The notes: generated by a model from the sequence alone, not told the origin. A stretch of 64,000 bases of DNA from Mannheimia pernigra (GCF_013377995.1 NZ_CP055305.1:1612001-1676000); one strand, 5' to 3'. Shown: positions 8,619 to 16,080, counted from the first letter of the stretch. A program made the numbers and translations.

Positions 8619-8919
8619 CGTTGCCCCCTGTTGTTTGAGGGTGTGCGGCATTGCCTGATACCCTTTCAAGCTCAATGTTGCAATAAATACCACTCTTGCG
8701 GTTCTCTTCCGCCACCTCTAAGAAATGCTGAACGGCTGAAATAGCGGTTTTGATAGTGCTTGTACTCGTGAAAAACTCTTCGGGTTCATCGCTCTCGTTG
8801 TTCGGGCTGTCGTTTTGGATTAGCGTTAAAATCGCCTTGGCGTAATTTAGTGACCAGTCAATTTTGCCCGCCTGTTCTTGAGTTAAAGCGATATGGGTAG
8901 GAATAGCTCGATTACGCAT
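8611..8919 (-). CDS. hypothetical island protein, 102 aa
   Basis: No family recognised. The protein is acidic in the middle (NNESDEPEEFF) and helical elsewhere. It is coupled on both sides: its start overlaps the 69-aa gene by 8 nt and its end overlaps the helicase-primase start by 8 nt, so translation of the three is linked. The position suggests a small helper or regulator of replication, but nothing in the sequence shows this. Confidence 0.7.
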   Translation of the reverse strand: MRNRAIPTHIALTQEQAGKIDWSLNYAKAILTLIQNDSPNNESDEPEEFFTSTSTIKTAISAVQHFLEVAEENRKSGIYCNIELERVSGNAAHPQTTGGNDD

Positions 8920-9121
8920 TTTTACCTCCCTCTTGATTGAAATCTAAATCTTCCATATCACATAAAGCAGAATGTAAAATGCTATAAACGCCTTCTAAGG
9001 CCAGCGATATATCTACGCCGTCCATTTCTTGAAGGCGTGATTTTGACATTGCTTGAAGAATGGTTGCCGCTTGCCAGCATTTAGCAATGCCTTTGTTGAA
9101 TTGTTTTTGTTGATTACGCAT
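8912..9121 (-). CDS. hypothetical island protein, 69 aa
   Basis: No family recognised. It is a mostly helical small protein with a strong ribosome binding site embedded in a run of eight G (GAGGGGGGGG, minus strand, 9126-9135). That homopolymer could vary in length and so alter spacing to the ATG. It overlaps the next gene by 8 nt. Its 5' 109 bp overlap, in another frame, the 3' end of the long Ash/Icd-like frame. Confidence 0.6.
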   Translation of the reverse strand: MRNQQKQFNKGIAKCWQAATILQAMSKSRLQEMDGVDISLALEGVYSILHSALCDMEDLDFNQEGGKNA

Positions 9122-10158
9122 ATTGCCCCCCCCTCAAAACGTGGAGAAGATACAATGGCGGAAGTTGTGCCAATTAAGGCTTTGTAAAATAGGGTTGGTT
9201 TGTTCATAGTGTCGTATGTTTTAGTTAGTGAATAAAATGACTTATCGCTTTGTGAAAGGTGCGATAAGGGTTCAACTGCTACATACGAATAGCCCCCCTT
9301 ATTCGTGCTTAAAGCCTTATTTCGGGGTGTCGCCCTTACCGCTAATTCTGAATAGATCTTGGGTGTAGTAAGCCCGTGATATTGGTGAATTTTAGGTAAA
9401 AAAAGACCGCTTGTATCACGCTTGCGGTTAGCGTCGTATGTAGTAGTGAGGTCATTATGACCGCAACTCCCCACATTTGGCAAGCTGTTATTTTGTTCAG
9501 TATCGCAAGCGGTCGGATTTTGTGAATTATTTACAAGCGGATTGCGTAAACGTGCCACTAGAAGCGGTTTAGAGGCAAATTGAACACGGCTTAAGGCTTC
9601 GGCTTTGTTGTTGGCGTGTACGGTAATTTTCAGGCGTTTTGAGCCTAGTAAAAGGAATTTGTAGATCATCGCTGATAGCTCCAAAGTTAAATTTTGAGGG
9701 GCTACCGCTAAACTTCTCAGGGTTTGGGCGGTAACGTGTAACGGGCTGAGAAACTGCGAACTTTGGAACACAGCAAAGGGCGAACCTTTCCCGCTACACG
9801 CTACCATTGATAGAATTTGGGTGTGTCCAAAAACCGACATACCTAATTCATAAAGACACTCTGAACCTCTAAGGGTTTCTAGGTGTTCTTTAGGTGTGCG
9901 TGTGCCACGAACAAAAAAAGCACGGTTTAAAGGCGTGCTACTGTCCGCCAAAGTTTGATTATTCGAGTTCTCAGGCTCGACAGCCGATTTTGCGACTGCG
10001 AGGATAGAATAAATCGAATTTTTACTTTTTGAAAATGAAATAATTTCAAGTTTATTGATTTTTGTATTAATTTTGCTAAAATAGCATTGCTTTATGAATA
10101 CAGGCATATTCGTGAAGTCCTTTAATTGAAAACCAGTGTTACTGTGTGCCACGTCCAC
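9013..10158 (-). CDS. Ash/Icd-like phage protein, long reading frame with uncertain start
   Basis: The 381-codon frame contains a segment (about residues 100-205) resembling the Ash/Icd-like proteins annotated in P4-type satellites and Pasteurellaceae phages, including the block SKRLKITVHANNKAEALSRV; some members inhibit host cell division. The parts before and after are low-complexity and look little like folded protein. No good ribosome binding site marks the ATG at 10158. The functional product may be much shorter, starting near MSVFGHTQILSMVACSG or MIYKFLLLG. Uptake-signal cores (9406-9414 and variants) lie inside it. Confidence 0.45.
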   Translation of the reverse strand: MDVAHSNTGFQLKDFTNMPVFIKQCYFSKINTKINKLEIISFSKSKNSIYSILAVAKSAVEPENSNNQTLADSSTPLNRAFFVRGTRTPKEHLETLRGSECLYELGMSVFGHTQILSMVACSGKGSPFAVFQSSQFLSPLHVTAQTLRSLAVAPQNLTLELSAMIYKFLLLGSKRLKITVHANNKAEALSRVQFASKPLLVARLRNPLVNNSQNPTACDTEQNNSLPNVGSCGHNDLTTTYDANRKRDTSGLFLPKIHQYHGLTTPKIYSELAVRATPRNKALSTNKGGYSYVAVEPLSHLSQSDKSFYSLTKTYDTMNKPTLFYKALIGTTSAIVSSPRFEGGAICVINKNNSTKALLNAGKRQPFFKQCQNHAFKKWTA

Positions 10159-10225
10159 TGATTTTGATCTTGTTCGTATTGGTATTGATTAAATAGCTCC
10201 AAGTCGTGAGGCTTGGAGTTGTTTT

Positions 10226-10360
10226 TTAGCTGTTTTTAATGGTTACAATAAATTCGCCTATTTCAGGTAATTTAAAGAGAATTAAAGCGAACATTCCGCA
10301 TAACACTAGGAACCATATAAACCGCTTAACTGTTGCTGATTTATCCATTAGTTCTAACAT
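10226..10360 (-). CDS. small membrane protein, 44 aa
   Basis: A minus-strand frame starting MLELMDKSATVKRF has a strong ribosome binding site (AAAGGAG, 9 nt before the ATG) and one hydrophobic helix (about residues 14-30). An in-frame ATG at 10393 would give 55 aa and directly follows the stop of the 24-aa frame upstream (TAAATG). Function unknown; it lies between the 76-aa gene and the Ash-like gene in the alpA operon. Confidence 0.5.
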   Translation of the reverse strand: MLELMDKSATVKRFIWFLVLCGMFALILFKLPEIGEFIVTIKNS

Positions 10361-10393
10361 TTGATTAAACTCCTTTGATATTTTAAAAATCAT

Positions 10394-10468
10394 TTATCCC
10401 CCAGCGATTGAGAGATATGCCAGCACAATTCCTAAAAGCAAAATTGGTGGCGGTGGAATTAGTCGCAT
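10394..10468 (-). CDS. very small hydrophobic peptide, 24 aa
   Basis: The frame MRLIPPPPILLLGIVLAYL... follows a near-perfect Shine-Dalgarno (GGAGGAG) and ends at TAA immediately before an ATG of the next small frame, suggesting coupling. A proline run precedes one hydrophobic stretch. It could be a real mini-membrane protein or a leader peptide for its neighbour. Confidence 0.4.
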   Translation of the reverse strand: MRLIPPPPILLLGIVLAYLSIAGG

Positions 10469-10480
10469 TTTTCGCTCCTC

Positions 10481-10711
10481 CTAATCCGTAAATTTGCCTA
10501 CTTGTTTTTTCAGCTCCTCTTTCAGAATATTCACATCTGCCGCCACTAATAAAACTTGATCTTCAATGTAAGATAAATTTTCGTCTGCGGTTGCTTGTTT
10601 ACGTTCGCCAGTTGCGGTATTAGTCCAGTAAATAGGCTTACCATTTCTTACGCTGTCAATATAAGTTAAAAGGTTGTCTAACTCTTTGGCTATGCTTGTG
10701 AATGTAATCAT
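10481..10711 (-). CDS. hypothetical island protein, 76 aa
   Basis: No family recognised with certainty. It is acidic and largely helical, with a central segment (GKPIYWTNTATGERKQATADENLSY, here only described) and a C-terminal amphipathic helix. Its ATG overlaps the stop of the 113-aa gene by 4 nt (ATGA), so the two are translationally coupled within the alpA operon. Confidence 0.65.
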   Translation of the reverse strand: MITFTSIAKELDNLLTYIDSVRNGKPIYWTNTATGERKQATADENLSYIEDQVLLVAADVNILKEELKKQVGKFTD

Positions 10712-11049
10712 TCTGCCTCCTTCTGTTTAACTGCTGTAGATTGGAATCGAGAATAAGCCCGTTGTTGTTCTTCTGCCGCCAGCTCCCCGCCTTTTGCCGT
10801 ATAAATCGCAATCACTTGCTTTAATTGCTTAAGATTGGCAATTTCATAGCGGTAATACTGCCCCGCACCGTCTTTTGTGCTTTCTCGTGTACGTTTTACT
10901 TTTTCGGTTAAGTGGTTGCGTTCAAGTTCGCTAATATAGTTCCGGGCGGAAGTCATATTCATCGCATAGCCATCAATACCGCTAACACTTGCCACGATTA
11001 GGCGATGAAGGACTTTTAAAAATTGGGTTGGTTTTCTTGCTTTTTCCAT
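10708..11049 (-). CDS. hypothetical island protein with winged-helix-like region, 113 aa
   Basis: The sequence reads as three helices followed by a basic wing-like segment (HLTEKVKRTRESTKDG), which resembles a DNA-binding winged helix, but I do not recognise a named family. It has a good ribosome binding site (GGTGGCGGAAG). It lies 11 bp after alpA and is coupled to the 76-aa gene. A regulatory or replication-accessory role is inferred from shape and position only. Confidence 0.65.
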   Translation of the reverse strand: MEKARKPTQFLKVLHRLIVASVSGIDGYAMNMTSARNYISELERNHLTEKVKRTRESTKDGAGQYYRYEIANLKQLKQVIAIYTAKGGELAAEEQQRAYSRFQSTAVKQKEAE

Positions 11050-11060
11050 CTTCCGCCACC

Positions 11061-11264
11061 TTAAGCTCGTGCTGCTTTCTGTTCTTCAATCCAGCTATTC
11101 ACTTCTGCTAAATCCCAGCGGATAAAGTTTTCAGAAAATCGGATCGGTTGTGGAAATTGATTGGCTTTTACCAGCAAATTTAGTTTTGTTCTGCCAAAGC
11201 CAACAATGGCGGTTACTTCTTTTCCGCTAATTAGTTTTTTTGATTGGGTTTGTGATTGGGTCAT
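11061..11264 (-). CDS. alpA: AlpA-family transcriptional regulator
   Basis: AlpA proteins are 65-70-residue MerR-like DNA-binding proteins that activate excision or early genes in P4-type satellites and PICIs. This 67-residue protein has the expected pattern: LISGKEVTAIVGFGRTKLNLLV (helix-turn-helix), then FPQPIRFSENFIRWDLAEVNSWI. It has a clear ribosome binding site (AGGAATTTTT) and heads the minus-strand replication operon. Candidate operators (GGTGCATT) lie about 100 bp upstream of it. Confidence 0.92.
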   Translation of the reverse strand: MTQSQTQSKKLISGKEVTAIVGFGRTKLNLLVKANQFPQPIRFSENFIRWDLAEVNSWIEEQKAARA

Positions 11265-11362
11265 AAAAATTCCTCTTCATTCGTTCAGTTATTTAAAACG
11301 CTGTGGCGTTTCGTTGAGTTGTTCGAACGGGAGGAATAATAAACCCGCCAAGGCGGCGGGTC

Positions 11363-11397
11363 GGTGCATTTACACTTTTGGGTGGTGCATTTGCACC
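11363..11397. promoter_or_regulatory. GGTGCATT operator candidates upstream of alpA
   Basis: GGTGCATT occurs at 11363-11370, and a perfect 14-bp palindrome (GGTGCA TT TGCACC) at 11384-11397. The palindrome ends at the stop codon of the 265-aa gene and lies in the presumed alpA promoter region. Two more copies flank the other end of that gene (12231-12238 and 12276-12283). Confidence 0.5.
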
Positions 11398-12194
11398 TAT
11401 ACATTTTGAAGAGAGTTTTTTGCGGCGGCAAATTTGCCTTTGAGATTTCTTTCAGATAAACCTGAATAGCCTTGATAATGGTTTGATAAGTATTCAATTA
11501 AGGCGTTTTGGTTTTCAAATTTATCACTTTGTAAACTAGTTTCAAGTAATGCTCCAATGATGTTTAAGTAAGCGGTTTCGGATTTTTTAGCTATTTCATC
11601 TTTAGGCGATATTTGCTCTAAAGCATTAGCGTGCTGCTCTTTTATAATATCTATAGCATTCAATAATCCGTCTTTAGATATTAAAATCTCATCTCTTGGC
11701 AATAACAAGCCTTGTTCAAAATAAATGATTAAATTTTCAGTTTTAAAGGTATCTTCATCTTCTTCTATTAATTCATCTTCTATTAATTCCTTAATGGATT
11801 CAATGTGTAAAGAATTATCAGCTAAAACTTTCAAACCATATATTTTAAAATCCTCTGATATTTCCACAAGCTCTTTAGGTATTTGAAAATAACCATTTCC
11901 ACTTATATTTTCTCTTGTTATATATAGATTATTTTCGTCATCTCCTATAATAGATAAAAAGGCATTATTTACTGGATTAGAAAATAAATCTATTGGGTGT
12001 GATTTTATTGATTTTTTGAAAGTAAATAAATCTATTTCTCTTTCATTTATATTTTTAACACGCAAGCAGAATCTGAAATAATCAGACAAATAGAAATCTA
12101 TAATATCTCTTTGGGTAAAAGAGTTAGTTTTAAATAATTCATTTAATAAATGAACCGCATTTTCTATAGAATAGAAATCTTTAGAAAATATCAT
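11397..12194 (-). CDS. island protein of unknown function, 265 aa
   Basis: I do not recognise the N-terminal 200 residues, which are acidic and AT-rich in codon use compared with the packaging genes. The last 65 residues (KSETAYLNIIGALLETSL to the end) resemble a C-terminal module found on various phage and satellite proteins. The gene sits between the packaging and alpA operons, where PICIs often carry variable cargo, and is bracketed by GGTGCATT sites. Regulator and phage-interference cargo are both possible; the sequence does not decide. Confidence 0.7.
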   Translation of the reverse strand: MIFSKDFYSIENAVHLLNELFKTNSFTQRDIIDFYLSDYFRFCLRVKNINEREIDLFTFKKSIKSHPIDLFSNPVNNAFLSIIGDDENNLYITRENISGNGYFQIPKELVEISEDFKIYGLKVLADNSLHIESIKELIEDELIEEDEDTFKTENLIIYFEQGLLLPRDEILISKDGLLNAIDIIKEQHANALEQISPKDEIAKKSETAYLNIIGALLETSLQSDKFENQNALIEYLSNHYQGYSGLSERNLKGKFAAAKNSLQNV

Positions 12195-12230
12195 ATAAAC
12201 GCCCCTTTCGCATTTAGTCCTTATAGAGGG

Positions 12231-12283
12231 AATGCACCAACAAGATAAGGTTTCTTGCTTTCGGGGATCAGCCTAGGTGCATT
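12231..12283. promoter_or_regulatory. inverted AATGCACC / GGTGCATT pair before the 265-aa gene
   Basis: AATGCACC (12231-12238) and GGTGCATT (12276-12283) face each other across 37 bp, 37-89 bp upstream of the 265-aa gene start. Together with the copies after that gene they suggest one repressor or activator, perhaps AlpA or the gene's own product, acting on both sides. Confidence 0.45.
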
Positions 12284-12291
12284 ATATTAGG

Positions 12292-12486
12292 TTATTCTTT
12301 GCCCTTAATTTGTAGATTAATACTAAAATCTTCTCCTTTCGGGGTTGTGTAAGTAATTTCTGCTTTGAGTGGATTATCTTTGGTTGGAATAGCCGCACGA
12401 ATTACATCAAAAAAGCTGCTTATTACGCTTGAAAGTGTGCCGCTTTCCTCCTCTCTGTTCGGGAAGAGTGGATCGTAGTCTTTCAT
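12292..12486 (-). CDS. hypothetical island protein, 64 aa
   Basis: No family recognised. The N-terminus is acidic and the second half predicts beta strands (KAEITYTTPKGEDFSINLQIKG). It is the last gene of the packaging block, 66 bp after the gp10-like gene. An accessory packaging or capsid-surface role is possible, but only from position. Confidence 0.6.
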   Translation of the reverse strand: MKDYDPLFPNREEESGTLSSVISSFFDVIRAAIPTKDNPLKAEITYTTPKGEDFSINLQIKGKE

Positions 12487-12552
12487 AAAACACCCCCTTA
12501 GTAGAAATAACCGTTTCCCTTATTTTGTGGGTGTTTTAGCATTTTTTCAAGC

Positions 12553-13020
12553 CTATTTTATGACATCTTTCATTTCTTTTTCAAAAGTGTTTTTTACCGT
12601 CCTTAAGGCTCTTTCCTCTGCTGCCTTTGCTCCTTTCTCAAAAAAGTGTGTGCCGGTCATCTTGCTTGTGCCTCGGTCAAGCATAAACCAGTAGAAAGGG
12701 TCGGTGCGGTCTCTCGTATTTTCACCTACTCTTGCCATACGTTTTCCACCAGCTCGTCTAATTCTGATTATGGTTGTTCCGCTTAATCCGTCTCGGGCTA
12801 TATGCGTGCGGTGTCGGAGGTTGTTTTTTACCGTGCCTTTTTGTCTAAAATTGGTGCTTGAGCCTAAAACGGGAATATAAGGCTTCATAATGCTTTTCGC
12901 CTCTTTTGCTCCAGCATTAAGTGATTTTCTGATGGCTTTTTTCGCTTTGCTCTGAATTTCTTTCTCTTTCTTCTTCAAGGCTTGCTGTAGTTCTTTTAGT
13001 CCTGTGATTTTTACACTCAT
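12553..13020 (-). CDS. HK97 gp10-family head-tail joining / tail completion protein
   Basis: The 155 residues follow the HK97 gp10 pattern: VKITGLKELQQALKKKEKEI at the N-terminus, a lysine-rich helix, then KNNLRHRTHIARD and the DPFYWFMLDRGTSKMTGTHFFEKGAKA block. Members (related to lambda gpZ) sit at the junction between head connector and tail. Its ATG overlaps the preceding stop by 4 nt. In an island without tail genes this protein is a candidate for the interface to helper tails. Confidence 0.8.
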   Translation of the reverse strand: MSVKITGLKELQQALKKKEKEIQSKAKKAIRKSLNAGAKEAKSIMKPYIPVLGSSTNFRQKGTVKNNLRHRTHIARDGLSGTTIIRIRRAGGKRMARVGENTRDRTDPFYWFMLDRGTSKMTGTHFFEKGAKAAEERALRTVKNTFEKEMKDVIK

Positions 13021-13268
13021 TTTAGCTTTCTCCGTTTCTCTAATAGGTTTTTAAGGGTTAGTTCAGTTTCTATAGTCGGTGTGGTTGAATGTAGCTCTTT
13101 TAGCTGCTTAATCCACACATCTAAACAGATTAATAGTTCATCTTTTGGGAATGGTTCTTCATCATTCCATAGGCTAACAAAAGTAAATAAGCCATTTTTA
13201 TTTTTTAGGTAAAACTCCATCGCTTGCTTGATGATTAGCGGGTTAGTTTTCGCAAATTCGCATTTCAT
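13017..13268 (-). CDS. hypothetical packaging-module protein, 83 aa
   Basis: No family recognised. It is a helical, charged protein with a central aromatic segment (GLFTFVSLWNDEEPF). It is coupled on both sides: TAATG with terL upstream and ATGA with the gp10-like gene downstream. Such tight packing suggests a role in head assembly or packaging. Confidence 0.7.
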   Translation of the reverse strand: MKCEFAKTNPLIIKQAMEFYLKNKNGLFTFVSLWNDEEPFPKDELLICLDVWIKQLKELHSTTPTIETELTLKNLLEKRRKLK

Positions 13269-14938
13269 TAAATATCCACTCCTGTGAAGTTTTCTAGGGT
13301 TTTACGTTGTTCTTCTGTCATCTCGAAAGCAAGATCACCATATTCAAGTTGATAAGTGCCTAACGCCATTAAAAAGGCGATTGCCGGGTCGATTTTGTTC
13401 GCTGATTTCTTCTTATTCGGCTTAATGTTGGCATTGGCGTCTGATTCCATTACGACATTTGATAAAGCCCACGCTAAAATAGGGTCGCCATTGTGTTCTA
13501 TCATTTGGCGATTAATGAGCACTTCGGCAGACTTCGCCACCGGGCTATAGCGTTGATAGGTTTGCGGAAAGGGTTCAACCTCCAACCCATAGCCTTGTAA
13601 CTGCGTGCGTAGGTGTGTGGCGTTCCATACGTCAAAGCCGGTCATTTTGATTTCAAATTTTTCTGCGTCTTTGAAAATATCATCTCGGATTCGGTCGTAG
13701 TCGATACAGTCGCCCTTGGTAATGCGTAGCCAGCCCATACGCTCCCAGTTGCGATACATCGCTCTATTTTTGTTGGCCACATTCGCAAGTTGGTATTCGG
13801 GTATGTAGTGCCGGGTGATTATTCGTACTTTGTTTTGTTCCACCGGGAACACATAGCAAAGGCTTGTTAAGTCGTTTGTACTAGATAAATCAAGCCCCAT
13901 ATAGCACGCTTTACCCTGTAATTCTTCTTCGTTGTATTGCCGCTCGCACGCTTTCCAGCCCCCTTCGCCTAGCCACGGTGTAGAGCCGTTGCACCATACA
14001 TTAAAGCGTTTGGTAAGCATTTCTACCCACTCGGACGGAATCCCCCTTGCTTTGGCTATGGTATTTTCAAAATCTTTGTAAGGGATGGATTTTCCTATGT
14101 TGGGATTTGCCTTGATCCAGTTTTTCGGGTCGTCAATATCGGTTTCATCGTCCAGCTCAAAAATCATTATAAAAATGCTGTCGTTCTGCTCTGAACCGTC
14201 TAAAATTTGGCAACAATAATCATAATGCTGTTTACAAGCTGAAATCGTGTTACTGCCGGCAGTGGTAATGGCAAATAGTAGCCCTTCCGGTCTTGCCCCT
14301 TGCCCTAACTCTAACGCACTATATACGCTGTTGTCGGGGTGTAAGTGGTATTCGTCCACAATCGCTAGACTTGGGTTTGTGCCTTCAATAGTAGAGGATT
14401 TAGCCGCAAGCGGTCGCATTAAGCTGTTTTTTTGCGTGTATAGCATTTTGTGCTGTTGGATAGTCAGCCGTTTATTCAGTGGCTTGCTTAAGGTTGCCAT
14501 TTTCTTGGCATCATCAAAAACAATTCGGGCTTGATCTCGGCTCACTGCTGCGGTGTAAATATCCTGTTGCCCCTCTTCCATCACTAGCCACCAATTCGCC
14601 AGTATTGCCGCCACCGTGCTTTTTGCGTTCTTGCGTGCTACTTGTACATAGGCGGATCGGTATTTCCGCAAGCCACTATCTCGATATTTAAAGCCTAAAA
14701 TGTTCGCAAAAATAAAGATTTGCCAGTCTGAAAGCTCAATTGATTTACCGTATAACGGACCTTTAACGTGAGGGCATAGGGCTGAAAACTTGATAAATTT
14801 CGTTACAATTTCTTCATCAAAATAGTATTCGGGGTTGTTTAGGTCTGAAAAATAACGCTCTACCGCTTGTTTTATGCGTTTACAAGCGATAATTTCGCCA
14901 TTTTGTACTTGTTCTGCGTAAGTGTGCCACGGTGTCAT
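13268..14938 (-). CDS. terL: terminase large subunit, HK97 type
   Basis: The ATPase and nuclease that pumps DNA into the head. The 556-residue protein shows the ATPase domain (Walker A region ARKNAKST near residue 100, Walker B SLAIVDEYHLH) and an RNase H-like nuclease domain beginning with CYMGLDLSSTNDLTSL. It is full length. Its start overlaps the terS stop (ATGA). An island-encoded large terminase distinguishes a capsid-forming satellite from classic PICIs that borrow the helper enzyme. Confidence 0.95.
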   Translation of the reverse strand: MTPWHTYAEQVQNGEIIACKRIKQAVERYFSDLNNPEYYFDEEIVTKFIKFSALCPHVKGPLYGKSIELSDWQIFIFANILGFKYRDSGLRKYRSAYVQVARKNAKSTVAAILANWWLVMEEGQQDIYTAAVSRDQARIVFDDAKKMATLSKPLNKRLTIQQHKMLYTQKNSLMRPLAAKSSTIEGTNPSLAIVDEYHLHPDNSVYSALELGQGARPEGLLFAITTAGSNTISACKQHYDYCCQILDGSEQNDSIFIMIFELDDETDIDDPKNWIKANPNIGKSIPYKDFENTIAKARGIPSEWVEMLTKRFNVWCNGSTPWLGEGGWKACERQYNEEELQGKACYMGLDLSSTNDLTSLCYVFPVEQNKVRIITRHYIPEYQLANVANKNRAMYRNWERMGWLRITKGDCIDYDRIRDDIFKDAEKFEIKMTGFDVWNATHLRTQLQGYGLEVEPFPQTYQRYSPVAKSAEVLINRQMIEHNGDPILAWALSNVVMESDANANIKPNKKKSANKIDPAIAFLMALGTYQLEYGDLAFEMTEEQRKTLENFTGVDI

Positions 14939-15294
14939 AGTTGGTCTAGTTCGTCTGTTTCTTCGGTATCAATCGGGGTTTTACGTCTGCTTACCGGGTC
15001 AAAGCCTAATAATGAAGACATCTTGATAATGATTTTTTCAGCTTCGCTTTTAGCGGTAAGTGCCGGATTTCGGGCTTCTGTGCCTTGGCTGTTGGTAATG
15101 CTAAAGCCACGTTCTGCTATATTTTGAACCGCTTGCCGGTAAAGCGAATAATTCACGCAATAAAGTTCTAAATTGGTGTAGTCCTCGCCTGTAATATCGC
15201 CACGTTCTGCTAACATATTAATTTTACTTTTCCATTGGCTCTTAGCGATTTCGTCTAAATAATCGGGTGCTTTTGGTAACTTCTTTTTTGTCAT
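14935..15294 (-). CDS. terS: terminase small subunit, P27 type
   Basis: TerS recognises the packaging site on the DNA. The 119-residue protein begins MTKKKLPKAPDYLDEIAKSQW and has the YTNLELYCVNYSLYRQAV helix and the RNPALTAKSEAEKIIIKMSSLLGFDPVSR block typical of the P27 family. I choose the ATG at 15294, which has the ribosome binding site AAGGAC, over a 22-codon upstream extension to 15360 that runs into the hairpin array. It is coupled to terL. Confidence 0.9.
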   Translation of the reverse strand: MTKKKLPKAPDYLDEIAKSQWKSKINMLAERGDITGEDYTNLELYCVNYSLYRQAVQNIAERGFSITNSQGTEARNPALTAKSEAEKIIIKMSSLLGFDPVSRRKTPIDTEETDELDQL

Positions 15295-15714
15295 TCGTTT
15301 AGTCCTTAAATTGTTGTGGTTGTAATCTCCTAAAATTTCAGGAGATTGAACGCTCCCCATTTTTCGGGAACGTTCCTAAAACTTCAGGAGCGTACTCGCC
15401 CATAATTTCGGGGATGTTCTCCTCAAAATTGAGGAGACTAACAAACGCAAAATTGCGTTCGCTCAATCTGCTGAATTTTCAGCTGGTTAATCTCTCCAAA
15501 TTTGGGGAGATGGTAAACGCAAAACTGCGTCCACCTATATTTTCTAAAAAATTGCCGTGCGTAAAAATTTGATTAGGGGGGCGGTTCTTAGCCGTTGGCG
15601 GTTTCTTTTCAAAACTCCCCCCCCACCTGTTCGTTTTTTGTAACTCATTGATTTTAAAGCAAAGCTCAAAGTTGAGCTTCGTTCATTATTTCAACCAAAC
15701 CAAAATTGGTTCGG
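15295..15714. repeat. non-coding hairpin array between HNH and terS; candidate cos region
   Basis: This 420-bp gap has no credible gene but about ten short inverted repeats: 15324-15347 (8-bp stem), 15348-15375 (10 bp, one mismatch), 15371-15392, 15418-15437 (9 bp), 15444-15459 (7 bp), 15470-15483 (6 bp), 15491-15510 (10 bp, one G-T), 15517-15530 (5 bp), 15662-15679 (8 bp) and 15698-15711 (6 bp). Stems differ, but most centres are AAAATT-like. A G6 run (15576-15581) and a C8 run (15617-15624) bracket a GC-rich segment. In HK97-type phages the cos site lies next to HNH and terS, so packaging recognition is a fair guess. Confidence 0.65.
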
Positions 15715-16071
15715 TTACTTCTTCGCTCCATATCCTCGTTTGTCTATCTCTCTTGTCTTGTAGCTGTGGCAATCACGACATAAGGCTTGATGATTAGATT
15801 GCACCCAAAAGAGCGGATCGGCTTGTCCGTTTTCTACTGGTTTGATATGGTCTATAACCGTTGCGGGTGTATAAATTCCTTTTGCTAAGCACATCACACA
15901 AAGGGGATTTTGTGCTAAGTAGCCTTTGCGGTATTTCGTCCATCTGTGGTCGTAGCCTCGTTTAGCGGCACTCTCTCGGGTGTCTTTGGGTTTATGCTCT
16001 TCACATCGTCCAGCCTTCACACGATTACGACAACCAGGGAAAGTGCAACGCCTTAATGGTTGTAATGGCAT
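15715..16071 (-). CDS. HNH endonuclease (HK97 gp74-like)
   Basis: The 118-residue protein has a zinc-binding HNH fold: cysteine pairs CVMCLAKG and CRDCH around VIDHIKPV and NHQALC, plus an N-terminal CRNRVKAGRC element. In HK97-type phages this enzyme works with terminase to cut cos. It is placed 9 bp after the connector gene and just before the hairpin region. Confidence 0.92.
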   Translation of the reverse strand: MPLQPLRRCTFPGCRNRVKAGRCEEHKPKDTRESAAKRGYDHRWTKYRKGYLAQNPLCVMCLAKGIYTPATVIDHIKPVENGQADPLFWVQSNHQALCRDCHSYKTREIDKRGYGAKK

Positions 16072-16080
16072 AATCTCCCC

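Noticed and set aside
15295..15360. Upstream extension of terS to an ATG at 15360
   Set aside because: The extra 22 codons run through the first hairpins, while the ATG at 15294 has a good ribosome binding site and gives the normal family start.
15324..15711. CRISPR array or direct repeats
   Set aside because: The units are inverted repeats with different stem sequences and variable spacing; there is no common repeat unit and no cas gene.
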